Source: Mixophyes australis (taxonomy: Eukaryota > Chordata > Amphibia > Anura > Limnodynastidae). From it: DNA of 64,000 nucleotides. Under the pieces are notes generated by a model. It was not told the origin of the DNA, did not search any database, and was given only the letters and a program-made list of their open reading frames with translations. Where the stretch lies: contig JAVHZZ010000005.1 in the NCBI GenBank assembly GCA_036250195.1, forward strand, positions 129,393,500 through 129,457,499. The letters run 5' to 3'. How positions within the stretch are numbered: the first letter of the stretch is position 1; the number at the start of each line of letters is the position of its first letter. Shown here one piece after another: positions 42,902 through 53,399 of the stretch. The position numbers and the translations under genes were made by a program.

Positions 42902-43675
42902 TATTACAGGAAGTCTTGGTTGTTTGATCAGTAGGAATTCAGAATCTTGTTTGTTTAGTATACCTATTGATGTTGCTTTATTGATGTGCTGTTCCAGTTC
43001 CTGCAGATAGGTTTTGGTTGGGTCTCCTTTAAGCAATTCGTATGTACTTGTGTCGTTTAGTTGCCTCTCTAGTTCCTTTAAGTAGTTTTCCTTATCTAAG
43101 ATAGCTATTCCTCCTCCCTTGTCGGCCGGTTTTATGATGATTTCCAGGTTTTTTTCCATCTGTTTTATTGCCATCCTTTCTGGCTCATGTTGGTATACAT
43201 ATGTTCTTTTTAATCTTGAGTTTTTCAAGATCAGTTTAAACTAATTTATGGAATGTATTAATAAAGGGACCTTTCGAATATGTGGGATGGAATTTAGATG
43301 GGGCCTTCAGGGTGGTATGTTGAAAATTAACTTCCGTAGTGCGATAGTGGTTATTTATTGGAGCTTTAGATGGATCAGCAAAATATTTCTTCAGAGTGAG
43401 TTTTCTTGTGAATCTCTGTATATCTATATATGTATTGAACTTATTGAGGCCTTTTTGACCCTCACTCCAAAACTCAACCAAATCAAACGCAACGCAAACC
43501 CAATAATCTGAAATATAGCCGCAACCATCCAATTTCTCACACCAGACCAGTGAAGCAGACTTTCGACCAACGTGTCACTGCACACATTGACCCGACTTTT
43601 GAACGAGCGGTCGTATGTCGGCTTATTGAGCCGATTATTGGACGAAAACCGTGTAGTGTGTACCCAGCTTTACCC

Positions 43676-44947
43676 ATCTGAATCTGTCATCAGCAAATGA
43701 CACCCTATCAATTTACACTAATCCTATTTACTTTTAATCCAATTTAACAATTCTCTATGCCTTATACACTCCTAAGCTCATCTGTGTACTATAACTAACC
43801 TAACTGCATGAACTATTAATACTCTGTATTATTCATGTTCTGATTATTTTACATTTAGGTACAACCAACCTAATTCCACCATTAACAATATATGGACTAA
43901 TTCTGTGGATGAGAACTATAATGTTTAAATATACATAACTGTGAACTAATTCTTTTGGATGCAAACCAAGGTGCTTAAACTTTCACAAATTAATTAATCA
44001 CCATCAGCCTAAGGGGCACATCACTCGCCAGCGGCTATAATGCCACTTTCAGTTTGCCGGGACTGAACCTAATTATACCTAATAAAAAGGAATCTTTTCA
44101 AAAACAGAGTCAGAAATGATTATGTATAGGGTATATAAAAAAAGAGTTTAATACTCTGGATTAAGATCAATAATCTCCGGAGTTCTAATGGCAAATAAGA
44201 AACACCAGGAACCGCTCTCAAAGGCCCCCTGGGGTGCCAATCATCAGGATCAATCAATTAGGAATAAGCGGGGACACCAACAAACCCTTTATTAATGGAA
44301 ACCGTGACCCATACAACTAACTCCTATGAATCATTCCCTGATGAAGCCCAAGAGGGCGAAATGCATAGGGCATAACACTTTGAACCATCACTTTTTATTC
44401 TGTTCAACCTATTCTCTCAAACCTAAAGACGCGACCACGCGCACTACTGTAAGGACCTGTGTACGGCTGTACAGGACCTGCAACACAGAGAAATCGCCGG
44501 GGTAACAGCTGCAACCAGAGAGACAAATACCAGCGGACCGGAACTCTCCAGGGAATCGTCCAGACTAAGGTTAGTCTTTCAAGCAGCCTCCAAGGGGACA
44601 TTAAGTATCTGACAGCGGAAAAATTATATACCTCTCAGGAATAAACTTCGCTATCAAGCCAGCCCTATTGGATGTCTAACCAGTTCTTTACTAAACATAC
44701 TACCTATAACGGGGATAATACACTAGGTGGAAGACGCAGACCCCTTCATAGTGGACATTAAGAGATAACTCTGATTTATCTCAGCCGGCTGCCCTGTTAC
44801 TATACCTGTGGACTAATATAGTCATGATCGGTTACCTAAGTGATATGGTATACTACTACTAACAAAATTGTGAAGCTTGCAAATGTATGCCTTTATGAAT
44901 GGTTATAAGGAGACCCTGTAACCATATTTGTTTTAATCTGTTTAAAC
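43676..44947. repeat. Penelope-like right inverted terminal repeat
   Basis: Inverse of 21900-22631 plus 39322-39667, with extra sequence at 43735-43890. It lies upstream of the ORF on the coding (minus) strand. It carries the antisense hammerhead-like copy. Confidence 0.85.
44333..44372 (+). ncRNA. Hammerhead-like motif, antisense copy, partly decayed
   Basis: On the plus strand ATTCC, CTGATGA, A, GCCC-AAGA-GGGC, GAAA, TGCATA, GGGCAT. The boxes and stem II are kept, but stem I no longer pairs well, unlike the copy at 22529-22568. Confidence 0.4.
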
Positions 44948-44959
44948 CCAGTGCACTGG

Positions 44960-45720
44960 ATGTAGAGGTTCAACTATCGCATTAATAGCCCGTAGATCTT
45001 GAATTAGCCTATAAGCCCTCCCCCCCGCGTTTCTTTATCGGATAGATCAGACTGTTACAAGAACTATGGGTTTTAATCAAGACTCCTTGCCGTAATAATG
45101 ATTGTATTACAGGGAAAATACCCTCAGCTTCTGGCCTTAATGGGCATTGATGTAATGAGGGAAGTCTTACATTTGGTTTCAATTAAACAGAGATTGGACT
45201 AAGCTTCATTTTCCCAGTCTCATTTGCATCCATAGTCCATAACTGACTAGGTACACTTTCTAGCATATCATCTATCGTTTTATTTAGGCCTGGTTGGTAG
45301 CACCATATGGGCTGAATGTTATATGTGTCATGATAAGGCATATTAGCATCCATGTCAAGAGCTATCTGCACTTCATGTCTATTTCTCTCAGGAATGTCTA
45401 AAAACACTCTATCAGGAGTACAAAATATTGAACACCCTAATTTACACAACAAATCTCTAGCCAATAAATTAGAAGGAGCATTTGCTGCCAATAAAAAATA
45501 ATGTTTATCTGTGATAGGACCTAAAGTGGCTTTAACTGCCTGTGTTTCTATTAAAGAAATTACTTGACCAGCAACTCCTATAGCATTTACAATTCTGTCA
45601 GTAATTGGTAATGCAATTTAATTTTTTAACACTGATCTTGCAGCTCCTGTATCAATCAGAAATTCATGCTTATTACCATTAACTGTCATGTTTACAGTGG
45701 GGTCCTTTACATCTGTTCTT
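44960..45720 (-). pseudogene. ERV-A protease and RT N-terminal part
   Basis: 45640-45700 encodes NKHEFLIDTGAARSVL, the retropepsin D-T-G. 45183-45491 continues with NLLARDLLCKLGC and later SQLWTMDANETGKM towards RT. 44965-45060 gives RLIQDLRAINAIVEPLHPVH, the early RT palm region, which stops exactly at the Penelope target site. Stops at 45620 and between 45060 and 45180 break it. Confidence 0.78.
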
Positions 45721-45734
45721 AATACTGGACATAT

Positions 45735-47245
45735 GTGCACAGGAGCTGCTGGAGACCATCAATCAATATTATCTTGAGAAGTGGTTATTTGATCTGGCCT
45801 CCCCCGATTATCTCTTTGCTTTCTAGGCTTCCTGCAATACAAAATGCCCCCTCTCCTGGCAATTATAGCAAATCACTTGTGATCTGTTACTCCTGTCAGT
45901 ATATGCACCCTTGCTTTGGGTCTAACTCCCTGAATTGTAGCTTTAGCTGCCTCCATTTGCAAATTCATCAATTTTGTTCCTGCTTGAACTTTTTTAATTA
46001 CCATATTATCTTCACGATGTGCAGCAATTGTAGATAAAGCATCAATAGCTTTTATAGCCCAGAGAGGGTTGTGAATTTGAATTCTAATTTTTTAATTATT
46101 TTTTAACCCCTCCACAAAAGCACTAGCCAAAATAATTTTAAAATCAGCTTTTGCAAACACATCAGAAACACCTGAATAATTTACAACTGAATCTAGCATT
46201 ACCTCTTACCCCTTCAGTTGCACCCTGTTTAATTGAAAACAATTTGGACCAATCCACTTTCAGGGGAAACATTTCTTTAAATTTTGCCATTGCAAGTTCC
46301 CACTGTGTATCAATATCAGCCCTTGCATCATTTCTAGGGGTTTGAAAATCAGCCTCATTCCACTTACACTGAATATTTAAAGTAGTAAGTTCATCTGAAG
46401 TTAACAGAGCATGAAACAATTGCAGTATATCTGAAAATGTGGTATTATGTGTTTTGTATAATCTCTCAATTTAATCATTAGCTCTCCAGGTTTAGTCCTA
46501 TAATCTTTACATTCCGTAACAATTGAATTCAATTCAGTTCGTGTCCAAAGGACATGAGCTACCAACTGTGCGCCTTGGTCTGCAGTTATAGTTCTTAAAT
46601 GTGGACCTCAGAGGATTTTCCAGGCCATCTTGGAATATTGGAAATATTGGAAATGTTATTTGCAGATATATTTGCATAATCTTTACCCATAAGTGACTTT
46701 TTAACCTCTGCAACCATACCTCCTACTGCTCCCCTTACTTCTTCCTCACAGTCCTCATCAGATATTTGACGCTCATCAGACCCTAAAACAATTTCATCAT
46801 CCCTTTTTGTTTAATCCACAATTTTATCTCCCTGTGGTATATCTATTTGATGATCCACATGGAGAGGTACTTGTGGATACAACCATCTTTGTGCCCTCAT
46901 TACAATAGGTAATAAATCAGATATTGGGTCATCTTGCTCTCCTGATGCACTAGGTGTTTTAACTGGCATATATTGATCAATATACGGAGGCGGAATTGTA
47001 GCCTCATTTAACCATAATTGCAAGGCTTGCACTTCTTTACTTTTATAAACACCCTTTCCTATTTCTCCTAAGACATTTAAATCAAAATTTCCTTTTGCTG
47101 TAAATTCAGGACACCTTGTTAACCATTTATGTACATATTGAACAGACTTTTTTCCATATTTATGGAACATATTGGCTACTGGAGTACCAGGGGAAATATA
47201 CTACCTATTATTAGGCTTTTCCTGTGTGGCTACATATTGTCCCAT
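45735..47245 (-). pseudogene. ERV-A gag
   Basis: An ATG at 47243-47245 starts MGQYVATQ, with Gly2 for myristoylation, and an in-frame stop follows 15 codons on. 46811-47170 (SVQYVHKWLTRCPEFTAKGN) and 46162-46419 (KWNEADFQTPRNDARADIDT) are matrix- and capsid-type blocks. At about 45845-45885 CYNCQERGHFVLQ shows three of four knuckle residues; the last Cys is shifted out of frame. Several stops lie between the blocks. Confidence 0.75.
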
Positions 47246-47720
47246 CACACAGCTTATTCTTTTCTGTTATACTCCAGTCAATCTGCGTTATGGTAATAGG
47301 GCTACAACCACTATTAATATGTATCACCCCGTTTACCGGATACAACCGTTATTAGGGAAGCCACACTTTATCTCATCAGATAAATCCTGGTCTTATCACA
47401 CATACATGTTACACACACTGCTATCTAAGGTCTTATAGTGTACTTTTTTTTGTGTTTCACAGTATGTGACTTGGAGCTATTCTTTACCTCCTTCAAGCCA
47501 TAACCAGAAGTAATACTTGAATTTGGCAATCTGACCAGACTCTGGTTTCATAAAGGAAACCCTTTCACACTCACATACATGCGATCTTTCATACTATGGT
47601 TAACAAAGTAAAAACAGTCTCTGAGCAATAAACAGCAAATGGAAATTCTACTTGGTTCCAAATCACTACTTATACATCCATACAAACATATAAACAATTC
47701 AAAAAAATACTCATGACATA
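47246..47720. other. ERV-A upstream flank, no gene seen
   Basis: The expected leader and 5' LTR of ERV-A would lie here. I could not find a match to the 15.7-16.6 kb LTR, nor a clear primer-binding site. A plus-strand ORF at 47172-47438 is a shadow of the gag start. Confidence 0.5.
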
Positions 47721-48345
47721 ATTACGCCCGTCGTTCAGTGAGGAGCGCCGCAGAGAGGAGTCAGCAAGAAGACAAAAGACAGAAGAGAGAAAAGAAAAAG
47801 AGAAGAAGAGAAGAAAGAAGCCGAAAAGGTAAGTGAAGGGGGAGCACAGACAGCATGGCAGAGAGTGAAGGGGGAGCACAGACAGCAATGCAGAGAGTGA
47901 AGGGGGAGCACAGACAGCAATGCAGAGAGTGAAGGGGGAGCACAGACAGCATGGCAGAGAGTGAAGGGGGAGCACAGACAGCATGACAGAGAGCGAAAGG
48001 GGAGCATAGGCAGCATGGCAGAGAGTGAAGAGGGAGCACAGACAGCATGGCAGAGAGTGAAAAGGGGCAAAGACAGCATGGCAGAGTGTGAAGGGGGATC
48101 ACAGACAGCATGGCAGAATGTGAAGAGGGACCAAATCAGCATGGCAGAGTGTGAAGGGGAGCCAAAGAAGCATGGCAAAGTGTGAAGGGGGGCCAAAGCA
48201 GCATGGCAGAGTGTGAAGAGGGGCCAAAGCAGCATGGCAGAGTGTGAAGAGGGGCCAAAGCAGCATGGCAGAGTGTGAAGGGGGGCCAAAGCAGCATGGC
48301 ACAGGGTGATAAAGGGGGGCCAGGAGAAGGAGAGGATCAAAGGCA
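47721..48345. repeat. 32-bp minisatellite with purine-rich flank
   Basis: From 47832 on, units such as GAGCACAGACAGCATGGCAG followed by AGAGTGAAGGGG repeat about 16 times, with variation increasing to the right (GGGGCCAAAGCAGCATGGCA units). The left flank is a purine-rich run (AAGACAAAAGACAGAAGAG). Overlapping ORFs in three minus-strand frames (up to 204 residues, Cys/Leu/His-rich) come from the repeat and are not genes. Confidence 0.9.
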
Positions 48346-49080
48346 TCATGGCACAGGGTGATAAAAGGGGGCCAGGAGAAGGGGGGGTAAAAGCAGCATG
48401 GAGGGCACAGTGTGGTGATTAAGGGGCCCAGTAATGTGTCTGTGATGGCACAGCGGGCTTGTGGTAATGTGTGTGTGTGGTAGGTGGTGGCTTTTGTTTG
48501 TAGGGTGAAGATGGGGCAATTTAATTTTATAGTGGGGACTATTCATTTAAGATGGGGTTGTTTGGGGCTATTAATTGAATATGGGGCTGAGTTTGAGGAG
48601 CATGAGCTCTATTTATTAAATGTGAATATGAATTATTTAATGGCAGTGACCATTGCGGGAAATAGGTATATTTATTATATGTAAATGCGATTAATTTATT
48701 GCAGGGGCTGTCTGGAGGGAGGGAAATAGGTTTATTAAATGGGAATACTATTACTTTAATGTTGGGGCTGGAGGAAGGCCTAAGTATTAATTGTGCGTCC
48801 TATTGATTTAACGCTGGTTGGAATTTTCGAAATGTACCCATTATTTTTTCCAAATTGGGCCCTCAACATTCCAGGATCCTGACAAGCCACAACTAAAGAA
48901 ACCAGCAGCCACAAGTGGTAAAAGTGACAAGAACAGGTAGGACAGTCTGTCAAATGTTCTGAATCTAGTGCAGGCTTGGCTAACCTGTGGCACTCCAGAA
49001 GTTGTGAAACTACATGTCCCAGCATACCCTTCCAGCAATAAGCTGCTATATATTGGCCCTCCAGGAAAGTTCCCAGTGAG
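48346..49080. other. Non-coding repeat-like DNA
   Basis: G-rich, low-complexity sequence followed by an AT-rich part. At 48972-49035, CAGGCTTGGCTAACCTGTGG and CCCAGCATACCC look like the end of a dispersed repeat (CAG start as in hAT ends), but its partner end was not found. No gene seen. Confidence 0.4.
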
Positions 49081-50073
49081 GCAGGTGGAGAACAGATCTA
49101 AGCAGCAGAAGAAATATCCAGTTCGGACGTAAAATGGTGATAATAGGAATTACTACTTTATTGTAAAACATAAATACAAAGTTCAATGAAGGTTGAGCAA
49201 ATTGCAAATGATGGTCACGATAGTATACAAGAGAGAAAGTTCAATAGTGCAGACTGAATACCTAATGAGCATAGTCACAACAAGTACCACTAGGGAATAG
49301 AACATAATACAAAGTTCAGTGAAGTTTACTGGAGATGAGCAGATTAGCGAAATCCAGATATGCAGCAACGATGAACCACAGCTCACCACAGGGATGTAAA
49401 ACGAGCCAGCAGTAGACAACGGTGCAGGTAACGTAGATAGCGGCCGTTGATCCCAGCGATCACCCCGGATAAGTGAAACAGGTACACAAAGATCAACAGA
49501 GTCCAGATATACAGCAACAATGAGCCACAACTTACCACAAGGATGTGGAACGAGACAGTATTAGTCAGCGGTGCCGGCAGAGTAGATAGCGGGCATTGAT
49601 CATAGCGATTACCACAGGTAAGTGGAACTGGTGCGCAGAGATCAGCAGGGTCCAGATATGTACAGCAACGATGAGCCACAGCTTACCACAGGGATGTGGA
49701 ACGGAACAGCAGTAGACAGCGGTGCAGACAGAGTAAATAGCGAGCATTGTTCATAGCGATTACCACGGGTAGTGGAACAGGTGCGCAGAGATCAGTGGAA
49801 TCCAGACAGCGCTGGACCACAGCTTATCACAGGGATGTGGATCACGGAGGAGGCATCAGAATCAGGTCAGGTATGACTTGAAGAACAGCAAGGAAAAGGT
49901 GAAAGGAGGGACCTTATAAAGGGAGGCTGACCAATGGCAGACCTGACTAACACACAGGTGAAGTAATCACAGGTGCAAACCGTGGCTGACAACCTGTACC
50001 AAGAAGAGAGGTTTAAAGTAATAGTCAGTGTTTAGAGGCTCGGGTGGAGATACCCGGGGAGCGGAGTGTGACA
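49081..50073 (-). repeat. Probable LTR with 149-bp tandem units
   Basis: On the minus strand the right end reads TGTCACACTCCGC, like a Ty3/gypsy LTR start (position 50073). Inside, about 3.5 copies of a 149-150 bp unit start at 49353, 49502, 49651 and 49801 (TCCAGATAT...CACAGGGATGT). The left end and a target duplication could not be fixed. No internal retrotransposon genes adjoin it, so it may be a solo LTR. Confidence 0.5.
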
Positions 50074-51619
50074 CTGATTTTATTCTACGGTCTCACAAAT
50101 AGACTTATTTACACCGTTGAAGTAAGGTTTGTAATTCAAAGACAGTAGAACAGCGATTAACAAGCTTTCTCACCAGACCCGTCACCTGGAATCGTAACTC
50201 GATGAAATTCAAACTCTTTTGTCTTTTTAGTTACAGTTCTGGTATGAACCGGAGACATTTCTAGCCTCTGTTCATTTGAAATACTCACAATATTCTCAAG
50301 TCACAACGTACAATATGCATGCAGTGATCACACGGGGTAAATATTTTACATGCAACCAACATTAAATTCACGACGGACACATTTAGTAACACATCAGGAC
50401 ATAAAAAAGAACATTCAGAGATTCAGGGGGAGGTGAAACGTGAGAGTGCTAGTGTTGTATATATACACGAGAGTGTTGGCTTTTTTTCTGCTTTCTGATT
50501 AATATTCAATTTTGACTGCTCATATCACTTATTAACAAGTAACAATTAAATAACATTTTAACTGTCTTATTCTTCACTTTACTATTATAAGAGAATTTTA
50601 TCCCTCATTATGTCTAGAGTTCAACATAAAAAGTTTCAGTCTCTGGAAAACATATTTTATGATTTCTTGTCATTTCCGCACCACTTTTCACGGAATCTCA
50701 TACAATCAGGATTGAGACTCTATAGGCACACTTTTGCCGGGTGCTAATTTTCCTCTTCTTGGCAATGAAATCTCATATCCTGATTAGAGATTTCATTAGT
50801 CTCAAGCAATACGTCTATCGCGAGGAACAGGTGTTTCTACTCACGTATTAACACCTTAACTTAACAAGTCAAATCTCTTAAATTTGCAAACAAGTGTACA
50901 CAGTGTTAAAGCACTAAAGTTAATGTGTTTTGCCAGTAATACTATAAAAGCCCATTTTAGCAATTTTAGCAACACACTTAAAAAATAACAATATTTTTTC
51001 TGCAAAAACTCATTAACTACAATATTTTTCCTAGGTTCTTTTACTTTCAGCAACCACCCTTATTTTTATCTCTTTACTCACTACTTCGATACCTCGAAAA
51101 ATTTTGTAGCATAGATATAAAACACATCTGATACTCAACAGTGTTGAGGAGTGTAGGGGATCTCATCAACGTCTCCCCCTTGTCGAAGTAGTCATGAAGA
51201 GAGTAAGATGTGATGTATGCAGCCCATAGGACGCAAGCCCCTAGCTGAGTAAGATTTTTCTAATTTTCTCTTAAATAAAAATTGAGATGAGCAGATTTAC
51301 AATATAATTTCTCTTTTCTTTATTTAAAAGATATGATACAGTCCAAATTCTAAGTGAAGCAGTAGACAGTTAGGGTCTCGATGCCAATTGACAATGTATC
51401 TTTAGATAACTCATGCTTTTATAGAAAATTTTACTCATCATTGTCAGAAACACTAATTATTCTCACCAAAACCACCCGTCCCTAATTTACGTCAATGCTG
51501 ACACTCTAAACCTCTATCATTAATCTACATTAAATTGATAGATTATTGGCCATTAAGTTTGGCCCTTATTGTTGAAATTATTTCATCCAAAAGGGCCTGG
51601 AAATTTATTAAACATCTGA
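50074..51619. other. No feature recognised
   Basis: AT-rich sequence without ORFs above background. A loose inverted pair of CTACTTCGA and TCGAAGTAG at 51080-51090 and 51184-51192 is the only structure noticed. Confidence 0.5.
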
Positions 51620-52021
51620 GGCCTGATTCATCTAGCTACGGATCTGCTTTCTTATGTGGATAATACGATAATCGTATCTGCGCATGCACGAAACAGGGAG
51701 TTACACTGCGTAAAACACCACAATACGCTGCTCAAACAGAGCATATCCGTCACGGAAAGGAATACGTGTCTCAAACTCCATCGCATTTGCGATGTTGGCT
51801 GACAACTTGAGAAAAAAGGGGTGGGAATGGTAGGAGAGTGGGCGTGGAGTGGCTGTTCGTGTAGGGTAAATTCACAACAATCCTGTCTCAACTCCTTGCT
51901 CAAACTTACACCAGCTCAGGGTCATGTTTAAGTCCAAAACAGTTAGCAAAAACAACAAATAAACTGCTCAAAATGCATCGTGTGTCTAAAAGAATCACTA
52001 CGAAATATGCACAACATACAT

Positions 52022-52129
52022 ACACATTAATACTGATTTTTTTGTTTTTGTTTTTAATTTTTTTTTTACATTTATTGGGATATATATAAAACATTAAACA
52101 TTACTAAGTTTTTGTCAAATAAGCCTCTT
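52022..52129. other. AT-rich spacer
   Basis: T-run with no coding. It joins the CAT-repeat that opens the next repeat. Confidence 0.4.
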
Positions 52130-52402
52130 TTTCTTTCATCATCATCATCACCATCATCATTTATAGAGCGCCACTGATTCCGCAGCGCTGTACAGAGAAC
52201 TCATTCACATCCGTCCCTGTACCTTTGGAGCTTACAGTCTAAATTCCCTAACATACACACAAAGAGAGAGAGAGACTAGGGTCAATTTTGATAGCAGCCA
52301 GATAACCTACCAGTATGTTTTTGGAGTGTGGGAGGAAACCGGCGCACCCGGAGGAAACCCACTCACACACAGAGAGAACATACAAACTCCACACTCCACA
52401 CT
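52130..52402 (-). repeat. Dispersed repeat of unknown class
   Basis: It starts with a CAT run, then TTATAGAGCGCCACTGATTC and later GTGTGGGAGGAAACCGGCGC. I recognise this as a repeat type common in amphibian and fish DNA but cannot assign its class. There is no coding. Confidence 0.5.
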
Positions 52403-52647
52403 TTCAGACACCTTTGTACTAAAAGCCACTGTAAAGTGCTTGATGTGTCCTCATATTTTGGCCCTTTGGGTTAATTCCGGAACTGCCGGAATGCCGGAAT
52501 TAGTCAGCTTAATATAGCGCCCTCTGCTGCTTGGTGTGTATGGAGTAAAGATGGCTGTACTTTCTAGGCCTGTATACTGCATTGTGGTATGCTACACAGA
52601 TATCTTCTCTGGAATATGTGGGACAACTATGGCACATAGTACAATAT

Positions 52648-52650
52648 TGC

Positions 52651-52693
<43 letters not shown>

Positions 52694-52698
52694 TATAT
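52648..52698. repeat. TA microsatellite
   Basis: TA run with CATATA interruptions. It flanks the Tc1 fragment on the left. Confidence 0.93.
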
Positions 52699-52805
52699 GC
52701 AACACATCCCATAGATCCTCGATCGGAATGAGTTCTGGGGAATTTGGAGGCCAAGTCAACACCTTGAACTCTTCGTCATGTTCCTTAAACAGTTTCTGAA
52801 CAATT
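52699..52805 (-). pseudogene. Tc1-type transposase fragment between TA arrays
   Basis: On the minus strand it encodes VQKLFKEHDEEFKVLTWPPN and PELIPIEDLWDVL, the C-terminal catalytic Glu region of a Tc1-type transposase. Only about 35 residues remain. It is of a different family from elements A and B. Confidence 0.75.
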
Positions 52806-52812
52806 ATATATC

Positions 52813-52817
<5 letters not shown>

Positions 52818-52863
<46 letters not shown>
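52818..52863. repeat. TA microsatellite
   Basis: Pure TA run, right of the Tc1 fragment. Confidence 0.95.
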
Positions 52864-52866
<3 letters not shown>

Positions 52867-53399
52867 GAGAAACCACCTATAGATTCCAGTTATCTGTTCT
52901 AACTGCCTTCATGTATGCCGGATTGGCTTTCTCAATGTTTAGGGTATTGTAAACACCATTCCGGCAGCTGGAATGGATGAGGAATGCACTCAGCACTCCA
53001 TTCCGAGTGTGGAATGCACTCTGGCAGCCATTCTGGCTGTCGTAATGGATGGCTAAGGTATTTGCCGAACCATTCCAGTATCCTGACTAAGCCCCTCCAA
53101 AATCTTACATGGATCTCAAGCAAATTGTATTGTGCTATAAGCCAAATCTACAAATGGTACATATGTTCTCTTGCATACATTTAAAATTTACACTCAAGAA
53201 ACAATGATCTTTGCACACCACAAACATCTAAGTCCATTTTATAAATATGTTAATTACCCTAAAAAATACACTTACCATAGTTTGATTACACTCTGAATAT
53301 ATGCCAGATATCTTTTCAAACCAAACACACTCAACGCACCTGTGTGTTCGTAATGCGCCGGCGTACTCACCGGCGGATAATTCTGTAATCATAGTGGTG

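Larger units (their letters stand above)
39738..43532 (-). pseudogene. Penelope-like RT with GIY-YIG endonuclease
   Basis: N-terminal part at 43236-43532 (DLVEFWSEGQKGLNKF, FADPSKAPINNHY), then 42905-43228 (IIIKPADKGGGIAILDK). Tc1 element B splits it at 41251-42901. The frame resumes with QIPKIHKSLSNPPGRPIVSG, LLVTCDVVSLYTII, and, after a stop at 40802, YCYIDDIFCIW, the RT catalytic box at about 40735-40765. The endonuclease is at 39738-40025: GVVYLLQCPCGYQYVGRT, followed by RIYEHLRNIK. Stops near 43220, 40800, 40580 and 40030 break the frame. In this family RT and GIY-YIG together perform target-primed insertion. Confidence 0.9.
21900..44947 (-). mobile_element. Penelope-like element with inverted terminal repeats
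   Basis: The outer ends GTTTAAAC are inverted copies, and each is bordered by CCAGTGCACTGG (21888-21899 and 44948-44959). I read this as a 12-bp target duplication in the ERV-A RT gene. Between them lies a minus-strand ORF with RT and GIY-YIG endonuclease. After subtracting ERV-B (22632-39317) and Tc1 element B (41251-42901), the element is about 4.7 kb, normal for the family. The repeats (21900-22631 plus 39322-39667, and about 43676-44947) are inverted, an arrangement known but less common than direct repeats. Confidence 0.85.
15721..47245 (-). mobile_element. ERV-A: class I-like endogenous retrovirus, split and decayed
   Basis: On the minus strand, from high to low coordinates, lie gag (47245), CCHC knuckle, protease (45.7 kb), RT (45.0 kb and again from 21.9 kb), RNase H, integrase, env and a polypurine tract (16.6 kb). 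The RT break at 21888/44959 is the target site of the Penelope-like insertion. Gag with one knuckle, a YVDD box and the env layout suggest the gamma/epsilon group, but I did not compute a phylogeny. All genes carry stops or shifts. A MITE and a solo LTR are further insertions. Confidence 0.8.

Noticed and set aside
47670..48349. Three overlapping minus-strand ORFs (up to 204 codons)
   Set aside because: Same reason: they are translations of the 32-bp minisatellite.
49353..49860. 149-bp period repeats as a CRISPR array or satellite
   Set aside because: Only about 3.5 tandem copies without unique spacers, inside a probable LTR.
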